DNA of 32,583 bases from Acinetobacter bereziniae (GTDB taxonomy: Bacteria > Pseudomonadota > Gammaproteobacteria > Pseudomonadales > Moraxellaceae), in the NCBI GenBank assembly GCA_009912575.1, contig WNDP01000041.1, forward strand, positions 1 to 32,583. The letters are read 5' to 3'. A program made the translations under genes and the position numbers. Under the pieces are notes generated by a model. The model did no database searches and was not told the origin of the DNA. It was given only the letters and a program-made list of their open reading frames with translations. Shown one piece after another: positions 18,327 to 27,211 of this stretch (positions are counted from its first letter, which is position 1; each line of letters starts with the position of its first letter).

Positions 18327-19280
18327 ATTGCGCAAATACACAAAAATTACATCTAAATCTTGCTTTGGAATAAAGTTCTTTTCAACCATTTGGAACAAGG
18401 TCGGACTAATTTTTTTGACTTTGCCTTTCCAGCAAAAGGACACTAACTCATCCGGATCTCGTTCAATCGTCAATTTAAAATTTTCAATGGGTTTGGCCCA
18501 ATTCGCTCCAGTGGTTAAAATATAACTCAATGCACTAAAGGGTGAATGTTCTGATTGTGCTTTTTTCAATCCTTTTTTGAAATGATCATCCATACAAAAT
18601 TGCTGATTATATTCATCTGGGTATAGCGCAACAGAACCGCCTAACAATGGCTGATATTGATGTCGAACTTGTGTTATTGAATTGGCTTTAAAGGTTTGCT
18701 TCCAACTATAAATGACTTGACCTGACCAATAAATATCTTGATCCTTTGTGTAACCTTGTATGAGTTTTTGAATTTTCGGCTGTTTACAATCGTAAATCTT
18801 GGACGAAAAGAACTTACTTTCATAGGTGTCAGTCCAAGGGTTGAGTAAGTCTTTTTCAGAAAAACCACAGCGCTTAAATTCCTCAGTGACATCGATTTCT
18901 TTTGCACTAAAATCTACATCACCTTTATTTAGAGGTTTCATAAAAGCACGCACTTGCATTTGAGGTATTATCGTTTTTCCATTCACCTCGATTTTAAAAC
19001 TTTTTAATAATTGTTCAGTATGTGCAAAATCACCATCGCCTTTGTTATCCAATGGGGGCAATGGAAATAAAACTGTTTCGGTAATATCCTGATTACTGAG
19101 ATTTTTAAATTGATAATCAACTTTAATTAACTTCTTACTGATCCATAAATCTTCACTGTACATCGCAATATTTTTATTTTTAAGGTATTGGATTCCACCT
19201 GTCCCCACATAACCTGTTGAATCATTAGCAAGTACAGGCATGATGACAAAAACTGAACTCAGCATGGTGATTTTTTTCAT
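18324..19280 (-). CDS. Exported DUF4424-like protein
   Basis: The protein has 318 residues with a signal peptide (MKKITMLSSVFVIMPVLA, cleavage near residue 18). The mature start NDSTGYVGTGGIQYLKN, then MYSEDLWIS, VDYQFKNLSNQDITETVLFPLPP, and the late block YSWKQTFKANS ending HQYQPLLGGS, follow DUF4424, a periplasmic or surface family of unknown role. Four cysteines lie in the C-terminal part and may pair. Its ATG overlaps the stop of the gene upstream (ATGA at 19277-19280), so it is the last gene of a three-gene operon. Confidence 0.8.
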   Translation of the reverse strand: MKKITMLSSVFVIMPVLANDSTGYVGTGGIQYLKNKNIAMYSEDLWISKKLIKVDYQFKNLSNQDITETVLFPLPPLDNKGDGDFAHTEQLLKSFKIEVNGKTIIPQMQVRAFMKPLNKGDVDFSAKEIDVTEEFKRCGFSEKDLLNPWTDTYESKFFSSKIYDCKQPKIQKLIQGYTKDQDIYWSGQVIYSWKQTFKANSITQVRHQYQPLLGGSVALYPDEYNQQFCMDDHFKKGLKKAQSEHSPFSALSYILTTGANWAKPIENFKLTIERDPDELVSFCWKGKVKKISPTLFQMVEKNFIPKQDLDVIFVYLRN

Positions 19281-19824
19281 GAGATTCCATCCAAATCAGT
19301 AAATTCAATATTTTGATATTGATGAGAATAAATAGCGACATCAAAAGTAATGTGAGTCGAAATATCATTCATGATCTGTTCTTGAAAAAGAACTTCTTTT
19401 TCTAATATGGCATTCCAATACTTTGGTTGATCTGAAAAGTTTTGATAGTAGTCCAACACCTCAATGACCGCACTCAATAAAGCCACCAATGCTTGAGATT
19501 TATGTTGATTTGAAACCATCATTGAAAAAGCATCTAAGCAAATCACTTCGATTTCATCCAGTTCCTCATAATCATCTGCATATTCATCAATTGCTGCATT
19601 AGAACGTTGTATCTTTTGTTGATAGTGAATCAAAAGCTCATGATCAATATCATCAAATAATTGAGTTTTATTTACAGTGATTTGATAGTTTTTTCAATAA
19701 AAACATAAAAATCAGGTAATTTTTCATAAAAACTAAAAATGGCTTTGACCAAACTTTTACGTTGTTCAATCGCTTGCTTGAGTGCAAAGATATGTAAATC
19801 AATTATTTTAACGATATCCATCAT
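19277..19824 (-). pseudogene. Unknown protein, one frame break (about 182 residues restored)
   Basis: Read from the ATG pair at 19824/19821 the frame gives MMDIVKIIDLHIFALKQAIE and on to YVFIEKT, then stops; one more A in the run complementary to the T6 at 19689-19694 gives IEKNYQITVNKTQLFDDID and joins a frame running to 19277 (with LDEIEVICLDAFSMMVSNQ). The restored protein would be mostly helical, acidic and soluble. I do not recognise a family. It starts four bases after the stop of the DUF3592-like gene and overlaps DUF4424, so it is in the same operon. An ORF call at 19277-19633 from a TTG would miss the first third. Confidence 0.65.
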
Positions 19825-19828
19825 TTTT

Positions 19829-20677
19829 TCAGCCCCAGTACTGACTTTTTAAAACCATAAAACCAATCCAAAGAAAAAGCAAAGTCAAAACACTTCCGGT
19901 AAATATCACAGTGATTAACACATATCTCAGCCAAGTGGGTTGGCGATTCAGTGCTTGGCTAAAACCTGATAAATGTTTTCTTGACTGTCCAACTACACAC
20001 ATTGATCCAACAATAGCCACTGCAAAAATCAAAAAATATTGAACAATAAAAATGATCTTAGCGAGCCACGACCCTCTTAAATCAAACCAACCCTGAGAAT
20101 AAAATAAAAAAGCGTCTTGGGGTTGTGCAGGATTGACCCACAAACCTCAAATTCATGCTTGTTTATTGAATGTTCAAGCTTCTGTTGCAAAGATTGCTTT
20201 AAAGTATCAAATTGATCTGTAAACCAAAGATAATACTGCCGAGCAATATCGGGTTGTTCGACTGTGTAGAGCTGATGGTGATAACGATATTCATAGATCA
20301 CATTCATATAAGCAAAACTGGCACTGCGTCCAATTTGATAGCGCTCAGCGGAGTAATCAATGATACGGACGTGTTGTTGTGCTTTTTCCCAAGTCGGATG
20401 CCAGAGCTTAAATTCTTCAAATTGTATACGTGGTGAAGCGGTATAAACACACTGCAAAATAAAATAACTACAGATCAACACCAAAGCATGCACATGGCTG
20501 TGCTTGGAAAGAGAAAATTTACGCCCTAGAAATACAGAGAAAATAATATAGAACAAGAACACATAGAGAAAAAATGTGAATATTTTCATCAGCAATGAAA
20601 TAGAAAAATATGCCAAAAATCACAAATACAGCTACAAATATAACGCCTAAATATTGTTTGATTTGATGTGAATGCAT
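19829..20677 (-). pseudogene. DUF3592-like membrane protein, probably two frame breaks
   Basis: Joined, it would have about 282 residues: two to three N-terminal helices, an exported part with RSASFAYMNVIYEYRYHHQLY and VNPAQPQDAFL, then two C-terminal helices, as in DUF3592. Break 1, well supported: a missing T at the gene-strand TTT (20142-20144) switches from FEVCGSILHNP to FEV-LWVNPAQPQ. Break 2, less sure: the start with AGG seven bases upstream is the ATG at 20677 (MHSHQIKQYLGVIFVAVF), which must shift frame near the A4 run (20583-20586) to join FTFFLYVFLFYIIFSVF. Without break 2 the start would be the ATG at 20589, which has no ribosome-binding site. It is the first gene of the operon. 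Confidence 0.6.
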
Positions 20678-20787
20678 TATTTGCCTTTATTATGATGTTG
20701 ATCGCTTTATTGGTGCTGAACTATTTTTCATACAGATTTTGCCCAAAAGCTAATTCTATCTTTTAGTTGAATATTAACCAACTACAT

Positions 20788-20815
20788 TTGAACTCTAATA
20801 AAATCTAGGTACAAT
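20788..20815 (+). promoter_or_regulatory. Promoter of ahcY
   Basis: TTGAAC (20788-20793) and TACAAT (20810-20815) are 16 bases apart. The expected RNA start, near 20822, falls at the first base of the SAH aptamer, which supports both calls. Confidence 0.7.
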
Positions 20816-20821
20816 AGTCGC

Positions 20822-20922
20822 CAGTCGAGGGATGCTGCGACTTTTTCACAGGCACATAAATGTGAAATCGCTAGGCTCGACGATTCGGTCAGACATTCGT
20901 GCTGGTCAACAACGGCATCCGC
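20822..20922 (+). promoter_or_regulatory. S-adenosylhomocysteine (SAH) riboswitch
   Basis: The aptamer layout of the SAH class fits. P1 is GTCGAG (20824-20829) with CTCGAC (20876-20881). P2 is built on GCGA (20837-20840) with TCGC (20868-20871), topped by TTCACA / TGTGAA (20845-20850 / 20861-20866). The pseudoknot is GGATGC (20830-20835) with GCATCC (20915-20920). Conserved words GAGG, CTGCGAC, AGGCTCG and AACGGC are at their usual places. It lies 43 bases before ahcY. The known action of this class is to raise expression when SAH builds up, which suits a gene that removes SAH. Confidence 0.88.
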
Positions 20923-20964
20923 GAACTGAATGATCAATATTTGTTATTTATAAAGGATATCGTG

Positions 20965-22347
20965 ATGAACGCGGTTAATGCTTCATTTACAGATTATAAA
21001 GTTGCTGATATTTCCCTAGCCGATTACGGTCGTAAAGAAATCAAACTTGCTGAAGCAGAAATGCCAGCATTGATGGGTTTACGTAAACGTTACTCAGCAG
21101 CAAAACCACTTGCTGGTGCAAAAATTCTTGGTTGTATCCATATGACCATTCAAACCGCTGTTTTGATTGAAACACTGGTTGAACTTGGTGCAGAAGTACG
21201 TTGGACTTCATGTAACATCTTCTCGACTCAAGACCATGCTGCTGCGGCTATTGCTGCTTCAGGTATTCCAGTATTTGCCTGGAAAGGTGAGACTGAAGAA
21301 GAATACATGTGGTGTCTTGAACAGCAAATCAATGTAAATGGCAAACCTTGGGATGCCAACATGATTTTAGATGATGGCGGTGACTTAACTGCTGTTGTTC
21401 ATGAAAAATATCCTGAACTCATCGCTAAAATTCATGGTATCACTGAAGAAACAACTACAGGCGTACAACGTCTACATGAAATGTTCCGTGACGGAACATT
21501 GAAAGTTCCAGCAATTAATGTCAATGACTCGATTACTAAGTCTAAAAATGACAATAAATACGGTTGCCGCCATTCTCTGAATGATGCCATTAAACGTGGT
21601 ACAGATATGCTTTTATCTGGACGTCGTGCGCTGGTGATTGGTTATGGTGATGTAGGTAAAGGTTCTGCTCAATCACTTCGTCAAGAAGGCATGATCGTTC
21701 GCGTGACTGAGATTGACCCAATCTGTGCAATGCAAGCATGTATGGACGGTTATGAAGTCGTTTCTCCATACAAAAATGGTGTTCAAACAGGTAAGAAAGA
21801 AGATATTAACTTAGACCTTCTTCAAAATACTGACCTCATTGTGACCACAACTGGTAACCACCACGTGTGCGACTCAGCAATGTTAGATACGTTAAAAGCA
21901 GGATCAGTAGTATGTAACATCGGTCACTTCGATACTGAAATTGATACCAACTATTTACGTGGCTACAAATGGGTTGAAGTTAAACCACAAGCACACCAAG
22001 TATACCGTACAGAAAATGAAAATGATTATTTGATTCTTTTATCTGAAGGTCGTTTGGTTAACTTAGGCAATGCAACTGGTCACCCTTCTCGTGTGATGGA
22101 TGGTTCATTTGCCAACCAAGTATTAGGCCAAATGCATCTATTTGCTGAAAAATTTGCAGATCTTCCAGAAGATCAAAAAGCTGCAAAAATCCGTGTTGAA
22201 TTGATTCCTAAAAAATTGGATGAAGAAGTTGCTGCTGCAATGGTTGCTGGTTTTGGTGGTGTGTTAACACAACTGACTCAAGAACAAGCAGACTACTTGG
22301 GCGTTGAGGTTGAAGGTCCGTTTAAATCTGAGGCTTATAAATACTAA
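20965..22347 (+). CDS. ahcY: Adenosylhomocysteinase
   Basis: Cytosolic NAD-dependent enzyme that splits SAH to adenosine and homocysteine, keeping the activated methyl cycle running. From the ATG at 20965 (AAGGAT eight bases before) it has 460 residues; an ORF start at 20899 would lie inside the aptamer and is rejected. Seen: start [64 protein letters not shown] loop [27 protein letters not shown], and C-terminal [18 protein letters not shown] ending KSEAYKY. It is controlled by the SAH riboswitch directly upstream; metF follows after 133 bases without an evident terminator. Confidence 0.98.
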   Translation: MNAVNASFTDYKVADISLADYGRKEIKLAEAEMPALMGLRKRYSAAKPLAGAKILGCIHMTIQTAVLIETLVELGAEVRWTSCNIFSTQDHAAAAIAASGIPVFAWKGETEEEYMWCLEQQINVNGKPWDANMILDDGGDLTAVVHEKYPELIAKIHGITEETTTGVQRLHEMFRDGTLKVPAINVNDSITKSKNDNKYGCRHSLNDAIKRGTDMLLSGRRALVIGYGDVGKGSAQSLRQEGMIVRVTEIDPICAMQACMDGYEVVSPYKNGVQTGKKEDINLDLLQNTDLIVTTTGNHHVCDSAMLDTLKAGSVVCNIGHFDTEIDTNYLRGYKWVEVKPQAHQVYRTENENDYLILLSEGRLVNLGNATGHPSRVMDGSFANQVLGQMHLFAEKFADLPEDQKAAKIRVELIPKKLDEEVAAAMVAGFGGVLTQLTQEQADYLGVEVEGPFKSEAYKY

Positions 22348-22359
22348 GTTTTAAACTGC

Positions 22360-22437
22360 TCTGCCCTGGGCTTTGAATTTTTTGATTGAATAAATTCAAA
22401 GCCTCATCCTCTCCTTTTGAGGTGAGGATGAGGCAGA
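22360..22437 (+). promoter_or_regulatory. Three-way-junction RNA fold in the ahcY-metF spacer
   Basis: Outer helix TCTGCC (22360-22365) pairs with GGCAGA (22432-22437). Inside it hairpin 1, GGCTTTGAATTT / AAATTCAAAGCC (22369-22380 / 22392-22403), and hairpin 2, TCATCCTC / GAGGATGA (22404-22411 / 22424-22431), stack without unpaired bases between them or before the outer helix; only CTG is unpaired at the junction. All 26 pairs are Watson-Crick. The GCC and GGC arms can also extend hairpin 2, giving two alternative states. No T-run follows, so it is not a terminator. It is probably a regulatory RNA element or a mobile palindrome. Confidence 0.6.
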
Positions 22438-22480
22438 CGTGAAAAGACCTTAGAAAAGCATTGATAAAAAGGACTTAAAC

Positions 22481-23317
22481 ATGAGCAAACGTATTCCTAT
22501 TTCGTTTGAGTTTTTCCCAACAAAAACCGATGCAGGTGCGGAAAAACTTAAAATCGTTCATCAAGAATTACAACAATTCAATCCAGAGTTTTTTTCGATT
22601 ACTTATGGTGCTGGTGGTTCTACTCGTGAGCGCACTTTAGCCGCGATTAAAGACTTCAATGGCAAAGGTACTCCTGTTGCACCACATCTTTCTTGTATTG
22701 GTGATGACAAGGCACGTATTGCAGAATTACTGGATATTTATAAAGCACAGGGTATTGACCGTATTGTTGCACTTCGTGGTGATTTACCATCAGGGCAAGT
22801 TGGGCTCGGTGAACTTCCTTATGCAACTGATCTTGTGCGTTTTATCCGTGAACACTCTGCTGATCACTTTAAAATTGAAGTTGCTGCATATCCAGAAATG
22901 CATCCTCAAGCAGATAACTCTGATGTGGACATTCAACACTTTGTTGAAAAGGTAAAAGCTGGTGCAAATGCAGCCATTACTCAATTCTTCTTCAATCCAG
23001 ATGCTTATTTCTATTTTGTAGATCGTATCCAAAAAGCAGGAATTGATATCCCTGTTGCTCCAGGTATCATGCCAATTACCAATGCAAGTAATTTGATACG
23101 CTTTGCAGATGGTACGGGCGCTGAAATTCCACGCTGGATCCGTAAGCAGCTTGTGACTTATGGTGATGACTCTGCCAGTATTAAAGCCTTTGGTCATGAG
23201 GTGGTTGTTAAACTGTGTGAACGCCTTATCGCAGGTGGTGCGCCAAGTTTGCACTTTTATACGATGAACCATACTGAACCTAACCGTCAGCTTGTGCTTG
23301 ATCTTGGCTTAGCTTAA
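22481..23317 (+). CDS. metF: 5,10-methylenetetrahydrofolate reductase
   Basis: FAD enzyme that reduces methylene-THF to methyl-THF, the methyl donor for methionine synthesis from the homocysteine AhcY releases. It has 278 residues, somewhat shorter than E. coli MetF (296). Seen: N-terminal SFEFFPTKTDAGAEKL, FFSITYGAGGST, HLSCIGDD, the conserved block RIVALRGDLPSG, AAYPEMHPQADNS, VEKVKAGANAAITQFFFNPD, PVAPGIMPI and LHFYTMN. AAAGGA lies seven bases before the ATG. The context (SAH riboswitch, ahcY, metF) makes it one unit of the methyl cycle. Confidence 0.96.
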   Translation: MSKRIPISFEFFPTKTDAGAEKLKIVHQELQQFNPEFFSITYGAGGSTRERTLAAIKDFNGKGTPVAPHLSCIGDDKARIAELLDIYKAQGIDRIVALRGDLPSGQVGLGELPYATDLVRFIREHSADHFKIEVAAYPEMHPQADNSDVDIQHFVEKVKAGANAAITQFFFNPDAYFYFVDRIQKAGIDIPVAPGIMPITNASNLIRFADGTGAEIPRWIRKQLVTYGDDSASIKAFGHEVVVKLCERLIAGGAPSLHFYTMNHTEPNRQLVLDLGLA

Positions 23318-23355
23318 ATCAAAAAATTGAATTCCTTACTTGTGAGTTAAACTGA

Positions 23356-24070
23356 ATGCCTCGCTTTTATATTGAAACGGATTTGGCTGTCGATACGACA
23401 GTTGAGCTGACTGAAACCGTATTTCATCATTGGGTTAAGGTATTGCGAGCGCAAGTAGGAGAACAAGCCACTTTGTTCAGTGGGCAAGGTGGAGAATATG
23501 AAGTACGCTTAACAGAAGTTCCTAAAAAGTCAGCTTCTGTTTCGGTGAAATCATTTCACCCCGACAATCGCACGCCTTCGTTCAATGCCTTGCTAGGACA
23601 AGTCATGAGTAAAGGCGATCGTATGGATTATGCGATTCAAAAAGCAGTGGAATTGGGTATATCGCAAATTCAATTACTCACATCCGAGCGTTGTGAAATG
23701 CGTTTAAAGTATGATCGTGACCAAAAAAAAACTTGATCATTGGCAAGGCATCGCTATTGCTGCATGTGAACAATGCGGTATGAATATTGTCCCACAAATT
23801 CTTGCACCATTAAGCTTACAGGCATGGCTAGAAAGTACATTACCAGAAACCCGTTTTGTTCTTGCACCAGAGAAGGAACACAGTAATGTGCTTGCTCAAG
23901 CACAACCTGAGCTTGCTCTTTTGATTGGCCCTGAAGGCGGATTGAGTGAAACTGAAATCCTGACAGCAAACCAATATGGCTTTAAAAATTGGTGCATTGG
24001 TCATCGAGTGTTGAGAACGGAGACAGCTCCTGTAGTTGCCCTGTCTATTTTGAATTATTATCTTCCATAA
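23356..24070 (+). pseudogene. rsmE: 16S rRNA m3U1498 methyltransferase, one frame break
   Basis: SPOUT-fold enzyme that methylates U1498 of 16S rRNA. Joined, it has about 237 residues, family length. Seen: MPRFYIETDL start, FHHWVKVLRAQVGE, QVMSKGDRMDYAIQKAVELGI, TSERCEMR, then in the second frame HWQGIAIAACEQCGMN, the SAM-site GPEGGLSETE and the knot end GHRVLRTETAPVVALSILNYY. The break is at the A8 run 23723-23730: removing one A gives DRDQKKLDHWQG. Everything needed for activity is otherwise present, so this may be a sequencing slip. It follows metF by 38 bases. Confidence 0.92.
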
Positions 24071-24212
24071 AAGTGACTCAGTTCACATAAAGCAATTGCA
24101 AATTTGGTGATTTACCAGTATTTTAGTAGCAAAGAGACTATTAATTAACAAATTTTCAATAGTTGCTCCCTTAAACCTACGCATTCTAAAAATAGCAGAG
24201 GTGCAACAGCTA

Positions 24213-27075
24213 ATGAATGATGTTCAGGAAGAGCTTCTTTCATATGATGTGAATTCATCGAACATCAGAAAGACTGTTAAAAATATCCGAATATTTTTTA
24301 TTTGGGTATTTTTTACGTGCATTTGTGATGCATTTATTTATCTTTATTTGTTTAAGACGCATACCACTTTATTAACGTCTTGGTTCGCCACCACTGTTAT
24401 ATTTATCCTGTCTATTTGCATTTTTTTAACCTGCATGCTGTATCAAAAGAAAAAACCATATTTTAAGCATATGCATGTGTTTTTTCAATTTTTTAGTTTA
24501 ATTTTAGGTAGTCTTTTTGGTATTGGGATCTATATCATCAATCTTGAATTGACCAGATTACCCGATACACTTAACCCCTTTTATTCGTTTCTATTATCCA
24601 GTTTTTTGCTGAGCTTTTCTTATGTAATGGCAATGAACTTTTTGAATCAAAGATTCAGTTATTTTACTGCATTATTTGTTCCATCTTCGATTCCAATTTT
24701 TAGTATCCCCTTATTATTTCCACAAAATACCAATGAAGTGTACAGCACTGTATTTATTGTCTGGTTCGCATTGTTATTTTTTAGTGCCTATGTTTCACAT
24801 AAAATTTATCTCAACGCTGAAATCTTGAATTTAAAAAATAGAGTCTTAATCAAAAAATCCCAACAGCAGCTTGAAGAGTCAAAAGGCTTACAATTACAGC
24901 TCAAAAATGAAATTTCTAAAACCCAGACCATGAAAAATGAGTTACAACTACATAACCATTTATTAGAACAAAAAGTAAAAGAAAGAATTTATGATTTTAA
25001 ACAGATGAATGACCGTTTAGAGAACCATCAAGCCAATCTGGCATTTGCTCATGAAACAGCAGGAATCCACTCTTGGGTATGGAATATTGAAAAACGTACC
25101 TTCGAAATTGCTGACTCAAAAAGTGATTCCGAATTTCGTCAATTAAATCTGAAACAAAACAATGTAGACGATTTTATTCATCCTGAAGACATTGAAAACT
25201 ATAAAACACTACTCAAGCAACATCTCAAAGGTCATACTGAACGTTTTGAAGCAATTTATCGAATTAAACGAGATGACCAATGGTGCTGGATTCAAGATAT
25301 TGGCAAAGTAGTTTCAAAGAATTTTAATAACAAACCGCTACGAATGGTGGGTATTCAACGCAATATCCAAAAAGAAAAAACCAACCAAGAAAAATTAAAA
25401 ATGGCTGCCAATGTATTAGAACAAGTGGCCGAAGGTGTTTTTGTTCTAGACAACAACTTATGCTATTTAGAAGTAAATCCTTATTTTGAAAAGTTACTGG
25501 CCTATAAAGAAAATGATTTAATTGGTCGTCATCTCTTTGATATCACTTTGAATAACAACACTCGCACGCAAAAGATGTACAGCTTAATCACTCAAAGTTT
25601 AGTGCAAACTGGAGAATTTGAGTCTGAATTACAAATTGATTTTACTTCGGGTAAAAAGTTAGTACTCTGGGTACATATCAATGCGATTTATGATGAAAAA
25701 AATAAAATTTCAAATTATGTTGGTATCATTACTGACCTAACGGATCGGAAAAAACAAGAACAACGACTGTCTTATTTGGAACACTACGATATCCTCACCG
25801 ATCTACCTAACCGTTTTTATTTCAAACAGCAGCTACATCGTTATTTAACCCATTATTCCAGTACATTTAAAAACTTTGCTGTGTTGCGCATTAATATCGA
25901 CCGTTTCAAGTTATTTAATGAGTTCATGAGCCATAAAGAAGGTGATGAATTACTGAAACGTGTGGCGCACCGATTAAGACTATGCTGTAGCAATGCCTCG
26001 CTTATTGCCTATTTAAATAATGATGATTTTGCTGTGATCTACAATTTAAATAACAGCAATACCAATATCCACCAGCATGCACAAAATATTTTAGATGCGT
26101 TTAAACAGCCTTTTGACATCAACGCACAGGAACAAACCATTACCTTATTCTATTGGAATTGCATTGTACCCAGAACATGGTTTGCAACTAGATAGCTTAA
26201 ATGGTCATGCTGAGTCCGCCTTGCGAGAAGCCAAGCGTTTGGGTGGTAATACTGTATATTTTTATTTTGATAAAAAAACACCACTGCTGAATCAAGGTAT
26301 CAACCTAGAAAACGAACTTCGCAAAGCCATCAAACATAAAGCACTGACTGTGCATTACCAGCCTAAGATCTGTGTAAAAACACAACGAATTTATGGATTT
26401 GAAGCCCTTGTCCGTTGGCAACACCCAACGCTTGGTTATATTTTGCCTGATATTTTCATTCCACTTGCGGAAGAAACCAGTTTAATTTCTGATATTGGAC
26501 TGATCGTATTGCATGAAACCTGTAAACAGATCCAGCATTGGCAATCACTGGGTTTCGATCATTTCAGAGTATCCATCAACATCGTTGCTCAACAAATCTA
26601 CCGTGGTCAGTTGATTGAAGATATTGATTATGCTTTAAAGAAATACAATATTTTTGGAGATATGTTGGAACTGGAGTTAACAGAGTCATCTTTATTTGAA
26701 AAATCAGATCAAGTCAACTCACTGCTTCAACAACTCAAAGATCGTCATATTTCAATTTCTTTAGATGATTTTGGTACAGGCTATTCATCTTTGGCTTATC
26801 TCACCAGTTATCCATTCGATATTTTGAAAATAGATAAAGCCTTTATTTCAAAAATTGGACAAGAAAAAGACGAAGCTATTGTCAATGCAATTATTGCCAT
26901 GGGCAATGCGATTGGAATTACACTTGTTGCAGAAGGTGTAGAAACAAAAGAACAAGCTTTGTTTTTAGAAAAACACGGATGCTATATTTTACAAGGTTTC
27001 TATTTCTCTAAGGCTCTTTCTTCAGCAGACAGTACAAAATATTTAGAGCAACATAAACTTATTACGATTTGTTAA
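24213..27075 (+). pseudogene. Membrane PAS-GGDEF-EAL c-di-GMP phosphodiesterase, one frame break
   Basis: Joined, it has about 953 residues from the ATG at 24213 (AGAGG upstream; the GTG at 24201 has no free site). Domains: six or so helices (about 20-200), coiled coil (about 210-265), two PAS domains (about 270-385 and 390-510), GGDEF (from about 520), EAL (last 250). The GGDEF loop reads YLNNDDFAV, so cyclase activity is probably lost. The EAL domain keeps FEALVRW, SINIVAQQ, LELTES, DDFGTGYSSL, LKIDKAFI and AEGVET, so it should cleave c-di-GMP. The break is an extra T at 26149-26150: dropping it gives TITLSIGIALYPEHG. Confidence 0.9.
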
Positions 27076-27108
27076 TTTTTTAGACTTTAAATCTATAACT
27101 TTGTTGGA

Positions 27109-27121
27109 AATAACAACATTT
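27109..27121. promoter_or_regulatory. Copy of the icd upstream word before maeB
   Basis: AATAACAACATTT, a 13-base exact match to 6695-6707 upstream of icd, lies 91-103 bases before the maeB start. A partial second arm AAATGTTATAT follows at 27143-27153. A -35-like TTGACT starts inside the end of the word (27121-27126), so a protein bound here could affect maeB transcription. Confidence 0.35.
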
Positions 27122-27211
27122 TGACTGTCGATATTGTTCAACAAATGTTATATTCGATCAAATTTAGTCAAACCACCAGCCTCGCTGGAACATGTAATAA
27201 TCGAGATTCAG

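Noticed and set aside
22369-22403. Intrinsic terminator between ahcY and metF
   Set aside because: The 12-pair hairpin is not followed by a T-run on the plus strand; T residues are in its loop and 5' arm.
23723-23730. Programmed frameshift at the A8 run of rsmE
   Set aside because: RsmE is a single-frame gene elsewhere, no stimulatory stem or upstream Shine-Dalgarno-like site is seen, and similar one-base breaks occur in five other genes here.
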